Below, piece after piece: positions 25,886 to 33,422 of a stretch of DNA of 35,674 bases. Both the position numbers and the translations under genes were made by a program. Source of the stretch: an uncultured Prevotellaceae bacterium. GTDB lineage: Bacteria; Bacteroidota; Bacteroidia; Bacteroidales; Bacteroidaceae. Location: positions 1-35,674 of the forward strand of contig CACYKX010000011.1 of NCBI GenBank assembly GCA_902775075.1, in the 5' to 3' direction. Under the pieces are notes generated by a model. It made no database searches, was not told the DNA's origin, and saw nothing but the letters and a program-made list of their open reading frames with translations. Every line of letters begins with the position of its first letter. Within the stretch, counting starts at the first letter, position 1.

Positions 25886-25916
25886 CAAAATTACTATAAT
25901 TTAGTGATAAAACAAA
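25886..25916 (-). promoter_or_regulatory. Full promoter for frdCAB operon
   Basis: On the minus strand, TTTG (25913-25916), exactly 19 bases, then TAATTTTG (25886-25893). Transcription is predicted near 25882, about 125 bases before the frdC ATG. Confidence 0.8.
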
Positions 25917-25947
25917 GGGATTTCAACAAAAATTCAATTTTATTTCT

Positions 25948-25955
25948 TACTTTTG
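25948..25955 (+). promoter_or_regulatory. -7 promoter box for mnmG
   Basis: TACTTTTG fits TAnnTTTG, 57 bases before ATG 26012. A -33 TTTG is not seen at the right spacing. It is divergent from the frdCAB promoter. Confidence 0.5.
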
Positions 25956-26011
25956 CGGAAAAATAAAAAGGATGGCTTTATTTCCTTTTTTAGTTAATTA
26001 TTCTACAGGTT

Positions 26012-27883
26012 ATGGAATTTTATTATGATGTAGTTGTTGTCGGCGGCGGTCATGCCGGATGTGAAGCGGCGGCGGCCTCTGCGAATATGGGGGCTAAGAC
26101 TTGCCTGATAACAATGGATATGAACAAGATCGCACAGATGAGTTGTAACCCGGCAATCGGAGGTATTGCCAAGGGACAAATCGTACGAGAAATTGATGCT
26201 CTCGGTGGACAGATGGGAAAAATTACAGACCAGACTGCCATTCAATTCCGTATGCTAAACATTGGAAAAGGACCTGCCGTATGGAGTCCTAGAGCACAAT
26301 GTGATCGTGGTAAATTCATTTGGGCTTGGAGATCAGAACTTGACAAAACTCCGAATCTTGACATTTGGCAAGATCAGGTAAATGAACTCATCGTTAAGGA
26401 CGGAACTGCCATCGGAGTAAAAACCGTGTGGGATGTCGTGTTCTATGCAAAAAGTATTGTGGTCACAGCTGGAACTTTCCTTAATGGATTGATGCATATT
26501 GGACGAAATAAACTTGAGGGTGGAAGGTGCTCTGAACCTGCTGTCCACAACTTTACCGAGAGTATCACACGATGGGGCATCAGATCTGCAAGAATGAAAA
26601 CGGGAACTCCTGTAAGAATTGACAAGCGTTCTGTTCATTTTGAGGATATGGAGGAACAACCTGGAGATCTTGATTTTCACCAGTTCTCTTATATGGGTCC
26701 TCATCGTGTATTAAAGCAACTTCCATGCTGGACTACATACACAAACAAGGAGGTTCACGAAACTCTTAAAGGTGGATTGGCCGACTCTCCTCTTTTCAAT
26801 GGTCAGATACAAAGTACAGGACCTAGATATTGCCCTTCTATCGAAACCAAACTTGTAACATTCCCAGACAAGGATTCTCATCCGCTTTTCTTAGAACCTG
26901 AAGGTGAGGATACTAATGAGATGTATCTGAATGGGTTCTCTTCTAGTATGCCTATGGACGTACAGTTGAATGCCATTCACAAGATTCCTGCTCTAAGGGA
27001 TGCCAAAATTTACAGATCTGGCTATGCCATTGAATACGATTATTTCGACCCAACCCAGTTAAAGCATTCTCTAGAATCTAAGATTTTGAATGGTTTGTTC
27101 TTTGCAGGACAGGTAAATGGTACAACTGGATACGAAGAGGCTGGCGGACAAGGATTGGTTGCTGGCATTAATGCTGCAATACATTGTAATAATGGTGATC
27201 CATTCGTTATGAACAGAGATGAAAGCTATATTGGCGTATTAATCGATGATTTAACAACAAAAGGCGTTGACGAACCATACAGAATGTTCACCTCTAGAGC
27301 TGAATACAGGATCTTATTAAGACAAGATGATGCTGATGCTCGTTTAACGGAGAAGAGCTATCATTTAGGATTGGCAAAAAAAGACCGATACGATTGGTGG
27401 ATGGAGAAAAAAGAAAACATCAATAAAATCATTGATTTCTGCAAGAATACATCCGTTAAACCGAAAGATATCAATAGCCAATTGGAGAAAATTAGAACGA
27501 CCCCACTTCATGGAGGCTGCAAAATCATCGATTTGATAGTTCGTCCACACATTAGCCTAAATCAATTATCTACCATTATTCCATCATTACACGAAGTTCT
27601 ACAATCTCCGAACAACAGAAAAGAAGAGATCACAGAGGCTGCAGAAATTAAGATGAAATATAAAGGTTATATTGATCGCGAGAATCTAGTTGCAGACAAA
27701 ATGCATAGATTGGAGAGTATTAAGATTAAAGGACATTTCAAATACAATGAAATTCTAGAGATATCAACCGAAGGCAGACAAAAGCTACAAAAGATAGATC
27801 CAGAAACACTCGGTCAAGCAAGTAGAATACCTGGAGTTTCTCCAAGCGACATCAATGTCCTTCTTGTATTAATGGGAAGATAA
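26012..27883 (+). CDS. mnmG: tRNA uridine-5-carboxymethylaminomethyl modification enzyme MnmG
   Basis: A 623-residue FAD protein (formerly GidA) that, with MnmE, modifies U34 of certain tRNAs. The dinucleotide motif VVVGGGHAGCEAAAASANMG is at residues 6-25. Hallmark segments CNPAIGGIAKGQIVREIDALGG, TGTFLNGLMHIG-type sequence, STGPRYCPSIETK, and GLFFAGQVNGTTGYEEAAGQG-like sequence follow. The C-terminal helical domain ends with ASRIPGVSPSDINVLLVLM. Length is typical. It is the first gene of the plus-strand block. A small upstream frame (25972-26028) overlaps its start codon. mnmG/gidA is often next to the replication origin; a parS site follows 19 bases after its stop. Confidence 0.97.
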   Translation: MEFYYDVVVVGGGHAGCEAAAASANMGAKTCLITMDMNKIAQMSCNPAIGGIAKGQIVREIDALGGQMGKITDQTAIQFRMLNIGKGPAVWSPRAQCDRGKFIWAWRSELDKTPNLDIWQDQVNELIVKDGTAIGVKTVWDVVFYAKSIVVTAGTFLNGLMHIGRNKLEGGRCSEPAVHNFTESITRWGIRSARMKTGTPVRIDKRSVHFEDMEEQPGDLDFHQFSYMGPHRVLKQLPCWTTYTNKEVHETLKGGLADSPLFNGQIQSTGPRYCPSIETKLVTFPDKDSHPLFLEPEGEDTNEMYLNGFSSSMPMDVQLNAIHKIPALRDAKIYRSGYAIEYDYFDPTQLKHSLESKILNGLFFAGQVNGTTGYEEAGGQGLVAGINAAIHCNNGDPFVMNRDESYIGVLIDDLTTKGVDEPYRMFTSRAEYRILLRQDDADARLTEKSYHLGLAKKDRYDWWMEKKENINKIIDFCKNTSVKPKDINSQLEKIRTTPLHGGCKIIDLIVRPHISLNQLSTIIPSLHEVLQSPNNRKEEITEAAEIKMKYKGYIDRENLVADKMHRLESIKIKGHFKYNEILEISTEGRQKLQKIDPETLGQASRIPGVSPSDINVLLVLMGR

Positions 27884-27901
27884 TTTTCAAGATACGAGCG
27901 T

Positions 27902-27917
27902 TGTTTCACGTGAAACA
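27902..27917. other. parS: parS site (ParB binding), perfect consensus
   Basis: TGTTTCACGTGAAACA is a 16-bp palindrome identical to the broadly conserved bacterial parS consensus. It lies between mnmG and apt. ParB bound here nucleates the partition complex that, with ParA and SMC, segregates the origin region. A second, near-perfect copy lies 704 bases downstream. Confidence 0.93.
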
Positions 27918-28010
27918 GCTAAAATGATAAATCGTTAGAAACCAGAAGATTACGCATTAAAGAGAAACGTAAAACTTCGAAGAAATGAAAGAAAACAAAA
28001 CATATCATAT

Positions 28011-28544
28011 ATGAATAAGCAAATACTTTTAGACAACCTCCGTAGCATCCCAGATTGGCCAATAAAAGGAGTAAATTTTCGAGATGTTACTACCCTCTTC
28101 AAGAACGCAGAAGCTCTTAAAGAGATTAGCGACGAGATGTACGAATTATACCAAGACAAAGGCATTACAAAAATTGTAGGAATAGAAAGTAGAGGTTTTG
28201 TCATGTCTTCTGCCCTAGCCGTTAAATTAGGCGCTGGCGTGGTTCTTTGCAGGAAACCCGGAAAACTTCCTTGTAAAACAGTTCAAGAAAGTTATGCTAA
28301 AGAATATGGCATAGACACTATAGAAATCCACGAAGATGCCATCAACGAGAATGACGTTGTTCTTCTACATGACGATTTACTTGCAACTGGCGGAACAATG
28401 GAAGCTGCATGTAAATTGGTCAAGAAATTCCACCCTAAGAAGGTATATTGCAATTTTATTATCGAATTACATAAAGAATTTCCTAATAGTAGAAAGATCT
28501 TCGAAGATAACGGAATAGAAGTAACTTCCTTACTTAAATTCTAA
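28011..28544 (+). CDS. apt: Adenine phosphoribosyltransferase
   Basis: A 177-residue purine salvage enzyme that makes AMP from adenine and PRPP. The type I PRTase fold is shown by IVGIESRGFVMSSALAVKLG, the hood region VVLCRKPGKLPCKTVQESYAKEYG, and the PRPP loop VVLLHDDLLATGGTMEAACKL. Length is normal. The upstream 127-base gap contains a perfect parS, and the downstream terminator (28557-28594) is followed by a second parS-like site, so apt is flanked by both ParB sites. No TAnnTTTG box is seen just before it. Confidence 0.97.
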   Translation: MNKQILLDNLRSIPDWPIKGVNFRDVTTLFKNAEALKEISDEMYELYQDKGITKIVGIESRGFVMSSALAVKLGAGVVLCRKPGKLPCKTVQESYAKEYGIDTIEIHEDAINENDVVLLHDDLLATGGTMEAACKLVKKFHPKKVYCNFIIELHKEFPNSRKIFEDNGIEVTSLLKF

Positions 28545-28556
28545 CAGCAACACACA

Positions 28557-28594
28557 AAAGGGGAATATAGATTTCTTAATCTATATTCCCCTTT
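28557..28594 (+). terminator. Intrinsic terminator after apt
   Basis: A perfect 17-bp stem, arm AAAGGGGAATATAGATT (28557-28573) with its complement at 28578-28594, a TCTT loop and a T/A-rich tail. It lies 12 bases after the apt stop. Confidence 0.9.
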
Positions 28595-28605
28595 ATTATT
28601 CAATA

Positions 28606-28621
28606 CGTTTCACGTGAAACA
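28606..28621. other. parS: Second parS-like site (one outer mismatch)
   Basis: CGTTTCACGTGAAACA differs from the parS consensus only at the outermost base. The 14-bp core GTTTCACGTGAAAC (28607-28620) is a perfect palindrome. It lies in the short apt-uvrC gap, between the apt terminator and the uvrC ribosome binding site. Confidence 0.88.
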
Positions 28622-28645
28622 AATATTCTCAAGATGCCTATAAAC

Positions 28646-28652
28646 AAAGGAG
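28646..28652 (+). promoter_or_regulatory. Shine-Dalgarno sequence of uvrC
   Basis: AAAGGAG lies 7 bases before ATG 28660, a canonical ribosome binding site, unlike most starts in this window. It fixes the uvrC start. Confidence 0.65.
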
Positions 28653-28659
28653 AAAGCGT

Positions 28660-30501
28660 ATGAACAAGCAAGAAAAAGAACAGTTAAATGCTTATCTAAA
28701 AAATATAGTATTGAATATGCCTGAGAAACCAGGAAGCTATCAATACTATGACGAGAATCATAACATTATATATGTAGGCAAGGCAAAAAATCTTAAAAAG
28801 AGAGTTTCTTCGTACTTTCACAAAGAAGTAGACAGATTTAAAACAAAAGTGTTGGTATCGAAGATAAGAGATATATCATATAGCGTAGTAAACACAGAAG
28901 AGGATGCTTTATTACTGGAAAACGCATTAATCAAGAAATACAAGCCAAAATACAACGTACTCTTAAAAGATGGGAAAACCTACCCTAGCATCTGTATTAC
29001 AAATGAATATTTTCCAAGAATTTTCAAAACGAGAAGCATAAATAAGAAATATGGCTCATACTATGGCCCATATCCACATATCACAGCCATGTATCAGGTT
29101 TTGGAGCTCATCAAGAAACTATATAAGCCTCGGACCTGTAGAATGGCCATAACCAAAGAAGGCATCCAACAAGGGAAATACAAGCCATGCTTGGAATATC
29201 ATATTCACAATTGTTATGCACCATGTATCAACAAAATAAGCTACGAGGATTATCAGGAGAACATAAAGCAATCCCGAGAGATTCTCGAAGGCAACACGAG
29301 GAACGTTAGTAATCTTCTGTATAAGATTATGCTTAAAAATGCTGAGTTGCTCAAATTTGAAGTTGCAGAAGAAATCAAAAAGAAATACTTGATACTACAA
29401 GATTTCGTTGCCAAGAGCGAAGTTGTTAGTTTTACGATTAAAGAAGAAGATGTATTTACCATCGTTGACGACGATAACAACAATAATGCTTACATCAACT
29501 ATATCCATGTCAAGAACGGAACAATAAACCAGAGCTTTACTTACGAATACAAAAGGAAACTAAACGAAAGTGACGAGGAACTACTAATAACCGCTATTCC
29601 AGAGATTCGAGAGAGATTCAAGAGTACAGCAAAAGAGATACTTGTACCATTCAACATGGATTGGAAGATCAAAGATGCCGAGTTTTTTGTGCCACAGAGA
29701 GGCGATAAAAAGCATCTGCTAGACTTATCTGAAATGAATGGAAAACAATATAAGTTTGATAGACTAAAGCAGGCAGAAAAGCTAAATCCTGAACAAAAGC
29801 AAACAAGATTAATGAAAGAACTTCAAAACAAATTGAAGTTAAACAAAATGCCATTCCAAATAGAATGCTTTGACAACTCAAATATATCAGGTAAGGATGC
29901 CGTGGCAGGATGCATTGTATATAAAGGTATGAAGCCTTCCAAAAAGGATTATCGAAAATATAACATTAAAACCGTTGAAGGCCCTGATGACTACGCAAGC
30001 ATGAAAGAGGTCGTGAGAAGAAGATATACTAGAATTATAGAAGAAGGAGGCACTCTACCCGACCTAATCATAACAGATGGAGGCGTTGGTCAAATGGACG
30101 TCGTGAGAGCTGTTGTAGAAGGAGAATTAGGCCTGAGCATACCAATTGCCGGTCTTGCTAAAAACGACAAGCACAAAACAAATGAACTATTATACGGATG
30201 GCCTCCACAAACTATCGGAATAGACATTAAGAGCGAACTATTCAAAGTTTTAACTCAAATACAAGACGAAGTACATCGATATGCCATAACATTTCATAGA
30301 GACAAGAGAAGCAAACACGCTCTCCATAGCGAACTTGATGAGATTAAAGGGATTGGGCCGAAAACAAAAGAGCTTCTAATAAAGAAATTCAAGTCGGTTA
30401 AAAACATACAAGGTGCTGATTATCAAGATATTATAAACATCATTGGTCCATCAAAGGCAAATATCATCAAAGAATATTTTAAACTAAAAGTTGGAAAATA
30501 A
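28660..30501 (+). CDS. uvrC: Excinuclease ABC subunit C
   Basis: A 613-residue nuclease of nucleotide excision repair that makes both incisions with UvrA and UvrB. The GIY-YIG domain is at the N-terminus (G25-S-Y27 and Y38-V-G40, with R48 downstream). The interdomain cysteine-containing region (ACRMAITKEG and CYAPC) and a UVR-like helix pair around residues 205-240 follow. Then comes the RNase H-like 3' domain (ECFDNSNISGKDAVAGCIVY and DLIITDGGVGQMDVV), and a C-terminal HhH pair including DEIKGIGPKTKELLIKKF. All catalytic regions appear intact. The start is fixed by a Shine-Dalgarno sequence. Noticeably A-rich codon use compared with the left half of the window. Confidence 0.97.
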   Translation: MNKQEKEQLNAYLKNIVLNMPEKPGSYQYYDENHNIIYVGKAKNLKKRVSSYFHKEVDRFKTKVLVSKIRDISYSVVNTEEDALLLENALIKKYKPKYNVLLKDGKTYPSICITNEYFPRIFKTRSINKKYGSYYGPYPHITAMYQVLELIKKLYKPRTCRMAITKEGIQQGKYKPCLEYHIHNCYAPCINKISYEDYQENIKQSREILEGNTRNVSNLLYKIMLKNAELLKFEVAEEIKKKYLILQDFVAKSEVVSFTIKEEDVFTIVDDDNNNNAYINYIHVKNGTINQSFTYEYKRKLNESDEELLITAIPEIRERFKSTAKEILVPFNMDWKIKDAEFFVPQRGDKKHLLDLSEMNGKQYKFDRLKQAEKLNPEQKQTRLMKELQNKLKLNKMPFQIECFDNSNISGKDAVAGCIVYKGMKPSKKDYRKYNIKTVEGPDDYASMKEVVRRRYTRIIEEGGTLPDLIITDGGVGQMDVVRAVVEGELGLSIPIAGLAKNDKHKTNELLYGWPPQTIGIDIKSELFKVLTQIQDEVHRYAITFHRDKRSKHALHSELDEIKGIGPKTKELLIKKFKSVKNIQGADYQDIINIIGPSKANIIKEYFKLKVGK

Positions 30502-30513
30502 AAATAAATAATG

Positions 30514-30521
30514 TACCTTTG
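30514..30521 (+). promoter_or_regulatory. -7 promoter box for dtd
   Basis: TACCTTTG fits TAnnTTTG, with TTG at 30491-30493 twenty bases upstream as a partial -33 element overlapping the uvrC end. The predicted leader is about 18 bases. Confidence 0.6.
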
Positions 30522-30542
30522 CTAAGTTATAACATATAAAAC

Positions 30543-30995
30543 ATGAGGATTGTATTACAGCGAGTTTCAAAAGCATCGGTTACAATAAATAATACTGTTA
30601 AAAGTAAGATATCCAAAGGATTTCTAATCCTACTTGGGATAGAAAGTAGCGACACGGAAGAAGATATTAATTGGCTTGTAAAGAAAATAGTCAACTTGAG
30701 AGTATTTGATGACGAGAATGGCATCATGAATCTCTCTATTCAGAAGGTAGATGGGGAGATACTTGTCGTAAGCCAATTTACGCTCATGGCAAGTTATAAA
30801 AAAGGAAATAGACCTAGTTGGATCAGAGCAGCTTCACATGATATCTCTATCCCACTCTACAAACGCTTCTGCGAAGCACTATCACAAGCTATGGGTAAAA
30901 AAGTATATACCGGCGAATTTGGAGCCGACATGAAAGTAGAATTACTCAACGACGGCCCCGTTACAATTTGCATGGATACTAAAAACAAAGAATGA
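30543..30995 (+). CDS. dtd: D-aminoacyl-tRNA deacylase
   Basis: A 150-residue proofreading enzyme that removes D-amino acids wrongly attached to tRNA. The N-terminus MRIVLQRVSKASVTI, the active-site segment LVVSQFTLMASYKKGNRPSW and the C-terminal GPVTI motif (family cross-subunit Gly-cisPro) are all present. Length is standard. Its own promoter lies in the 41-base gap after uvrC. A MazG-like gene and deoC follow on the same strand, possibly in one unit, though a weak hairpin at 31002-31021 separates dtd from the MazG-like gene. Confidence 0.97.
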   Translation: MRIVLQRVSKASVTINNTVKSKISKGFLILLGIESSDTEEDINWLVKKIVNLRVFDDENGIMNLSIQKVDGEILVVSQFTLMASYKKGNRPSWIRAASHDISIPLYKRFCEALSQAMGKKVYTGEFGADMKVELLNDGPVTICMDTKNKE

Positions 30996-31001
30996 TAATC
31001 C

Positions 31002-31021
31002 ATTTTCAACCCTTTGAAAAT
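31002..31021 (+). terminator. Weak hairpin after dtd
   Basis: ATTTTCAA (31002-31009) pairs with TTGAAAAT (31014-31021) around a 4-base loop. The stem is short, AT-rich and without a clear U-tract, so termination is uncertain. Confidence 0.25.
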
Positions 31022-31062
31022 TCCATATTATTTACATTTTGTTCATTATAACGCAATAATAC

Positions 31063-31398
31063 ATGAAAGAAATCACTATCAAACAAGCCCAAGAAGCTGT
31101 AGATCAATGGATAAAAGAATACGGCGTCAGATATTTCTCAGAACTGACCAACATGGCTTGTCTTACAGAGGAGGTAGGAGAACTTGCAAGAATTATGGCA
31201 CGAAAATATGGAGATCAAAGTTTCAAGAAAGGAGAAAAAAACAACATAGGAGAGGAAATCGCAGACATCTTCTGGGTTTTAATGTGTATAGCAAACCAAA
31301 CAAATATTGATATCACAGAAGAACTTAAAAAAAGTTTTGAAAAGAAAACTAGAAGAGACTTCACTCGACATAAAAATAATAAAAAACTACAAAAATAA
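31063..31398 (+). CDS. MazG-like nucleotide pyrophosphohydrolase
   Basis: A 111-residue single-domain all-alpha NTP pyrophosphohydrolase. The metal-binding pattern is complete: LTEEVGELARIM (E-E-x-x-E) followed by GEEIADIFWVLMCIANQ (E-x-x-D). It would hydrolyse (d)NTPs to monophosphates to cleanse or regulate the nucleotide pool; the preferred substrate is unknown. The last 15 residues are basic. It lies 67 bases after dtd and 7 bases before deoC, so co-transcription with deoC (nucleotide catabolism) is likely. Confidence 0.9.
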   Translation: MKEITIKQAQEAVDQWIKEYGVRYFSELTNMACLTEEVGELARIMARKYGDQSFKKGEKNNIGEEIADIFWVLMCIANQTNIDITEELKKSFEKKTRRDFTRHKNNKKLQK

Positions 31399-31405
31399 GT
31401 ATCAT

Positions 31406-32356
31406 ATGGCAAATATCAAAGACATCGTTCTGAACGATATTGAAAACGAACAGAACAAAGAAAAGAAAGAGGAAAAGAGCAAATATGAACAGGCTCTAGA
31501 GCTGTATAACACAGAAATCAATGAACAGGAAGTAAAAGATGCTGTTAAGAAAATCATAGCAGAAAAAGTTCCTGAAAATGACAACCTAGAGGTCAAGAAA
31601 TTTCTCCTCGGTAGTGTTGAATTAACCTCACTTCATACAACCGATACAGAAGAAGAAATCTTGGCGCTCACGGAGAAAGTAAATAGCTTTGACAAAGACT
31701 ATCCTGACCTACCTCATGTTGCGGCAATTTGCGCCTACCCTACCTTTACAGAATTAATAGCAAAGACATTGGAGGTCGACGGAGTTGAAATAACTAACGT
31801 AACAGGTAGTTTCCCTTCAGCACAAAGTCGCATGGAGGTAAAAGTCGCAGAGACCTCTCTAGCAGTTGCAGATGGTGCAACAAACATAGATATCGTATTA
31901 CCAGTAGGTAAATTCCTAAGTGGAGATTATGAAGGTACATGTGATGATATCCATGAACTTAAGGAAGCATGCGGGGAAGTGCCTATGAAGGTTATTCTAG
32001 AGACATGTGATCTTAAAAACTTAAGCAACATCAAGAAGGCAGCTTTATTGTCTATGTATGCAGGAGCCGACTATATCAAGACTTCTACAGGCAAGGAGAA
32101 AGCTGGAGCAACACCAGAAGGTGCATATGTTATGTGCCAAGCCATCAAGGAATATTACGAAAAAACAGGCATACAGATAGGTTTTAAGCCTGCAGGAGGC
32201 ATTAACACCGTAATGGATGCCATCATACTATACACTATTGTAAAAGAGGTCTTAGGAGAAAAATGGCTAACAAACTATTGGTACAGAATGGGAACCAGTC
32301 GTTTAACCAATCTTCTCTTAAGCGAAATTCTAGGTACAGAAATTAAGTATTTCTAA
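31406..32356 (+). CDS. deoC: Deoxyribose-phosphate aldolase
   Basis: A 316-residue class I aldolase that splits 2-deoxyribose 5-phosphate into glyceraldehyde 3-phosphate and acetaldehyde. The Schiff-base region DYIKTSTGKEKAGATPEG and the second active-site Lys in GFKPAGGINTVMDA are intact, as is MKVILETCDLKN. The protein is longer than E. coli DeoC (259) because of a charged N-terminal extension (about residues 10-55, NEQNKEKKEEK). The frame is open upstream to 31307, but that part overlaps the MazG-like gene; ATG 31406, 7 bases after that gene, is chosen. It is convergent with the polyprenyl synthase gene, with only 3 bases between. Confidence 0.95.
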   Translation: MANIKDIVLNDIENEQNKEKKEEKSKYEQALELYNTEINEQEVKDAVKKIIAEKVPENDNLEVKKFLLGSVELTSLHTTDTEEEILALTEKVNSFDKDYPDLPHVAAICAYPTFTELIAKTLEVDGVEITNVTGSFPSAQSRMEVKVAETSLAVADGATNIDIVLPVGKFLSGDYEGTCDDIHELKEACGEVPMKVILETCDLKNLSNIKKAALLSMYAGADYIKTSTGKEKAGATPEGAYVMCQAIKEYYEKTGIQIGFKPAGGINTVMDAIILYTIVKEVLGEKWLTNYWYRMGTSRLTNLLLSEILGTEIKYF

Positions 32357-32359
32357 TAC

Positions 32360-33337
32360 TTATACATTTCTTTCTATAACGAAATCAAGATAAGCTCGAA
32401 GGGCTGTTTTGATTTCGTTATCTTTTACATAATGATCAAGGAAATCAACACATTCCTTATGGAAATCCCACATACGCTTATCAGCATATTCGATTCCCCC
32501 ATTAGCCTTTGTAAATTCAACTAATGATGCTATTTCCTTAGGACTAACTGTACGATTCTTTACCTTACGAGCAAGTTGAATCATATCAGCATTCTTTGTA
32601 GAATTCAGAGCATAGATTACAGGAAGGGTCAACTTCCCTTCTATCATATCATTTCCCGTAGGTTTACCTATCTCCTTACTATCATAATAATCGAAGATAT
32701 CATCACGGATCTGGAATATAATACCAAGATTTTGTCCAAATTTCTTCGCCGCCTCAACTTCTTTTTCTGAAGCACCTGCACTTTCTGCACCAATAGCAGA
32801 ACAAGCCTCAAACAAAGCCGCCGTTTTACGCTTAATAATTTGATAATAAACCTCTTCAGAAATTTCTTGATTCTGAATATTAGAAAGTTGTAGAATTTCA
32901 CCATTAGATAATGTTCTACCCAACTCCGACAGATAACGTACGATAATTTCCGAATGAGTCTTAGAGACATATAATAAAGCTGTAGAAAGAATATAGTCAC
33001 CTACAAGAACAGCAACTTTATTATCATAAGAAGCATTAACAGACGCTTGTCCTCTTCTTTCCAAGCTCTCATCAACAACATCATCATGCACAAGAGATGC
33101 TGTATGTAAAAGTTCCAAACCCACAGCAGCATATTGAGTAGAACTACTTATCTCACCAAAATTTCGAGCCATTAGCAGAATAAGCATAGGGCGCATACGT
33201 TTACCTGCACGTTTACGAATATGCTCTAAAGCACTAGCTAATAAGCCATTTGTATGAGAAAGAGATTGATTAAATAGATTTATAAAATCACTTAAATCAT
33301 CATCTATAGGCTTTCTAATAAGAGATAAATAATCCAT
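32360..33337 (-). CDS. Trans-polyprenyl diphosphate synthase
   Basis: A 325-residue all-alpha prenyltransferase making a long-chain isoprenoid diphosphate (octaprenyl or similar), probably for the menaquinone side chain. The first Asp-rich motif is in LVHDDVVDESLERRGQ and the second in FQIRDDIFDYYDS. The basic GKRMRPMLILLMAR region binds isopentenyl diphosphate. The chain length cannot be read reliably. It is the only minus-strand gene right of 26 kb. A TAATTTTG box on the minus strand at 33354-33361 may be its promoter. The menaquinone product would serve FrdCAB encoded 7 kb away. Confidence 0.94.
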   Translation of the reverse strand: MDYLSLIRKPIDDDLSDFINLFNQSLSHTNGLLASALEHIRKRAGKRMRPMLILLMARNFGEISSSTQYAAVGLELLHTASLVHDDVVDESLERRGQASVNASYDNKVAVLVGDYILSTALLYVSKTHSEIIVRYLSELGRTLSNGEILQLSNIQNQEISEEVYYQIIKRKTAALFEACSAIGAESAGASEKEVEAAKKFGQNLGIIFQIRDDIFDYYDSKEIGKPTGNDMIEGKLTLPVIYALNSTKNADMIQLARKVKNRTVSPKEIASLVEFTKANGGIEYADKRMWDFHKECVDFLDHYVKDNEIKTALRAYLDFVIERNV

Positions 33338-33353
33338 CGTTTCAAATTTGATA

Positions 33354-33361
33354 CAAAATTA
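33354..33361 (-). promoter_or_regulatory. -7 promoter box for polyprenyl synthase gene
   Basis: TAATTTTG on the minus strand fits TAnnTTTG and lies 16 bases before ATG 33337. No -33 element was found. Confidence 0.5.
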
Positions 33362-33422
33362 CTCAAAATATCGAGAAATATGCTATTTTTTTAGTAATTT
33401 TACGCAATCAAAATAAAATATT

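Noticed and set aside
31307..31405. Upstream start that would extend DeoC by 33 residues.
   Set aside because: The extension overlaps the MazG-like coding region almost throughout and has no family similarity; ATG 31406 is well placed.
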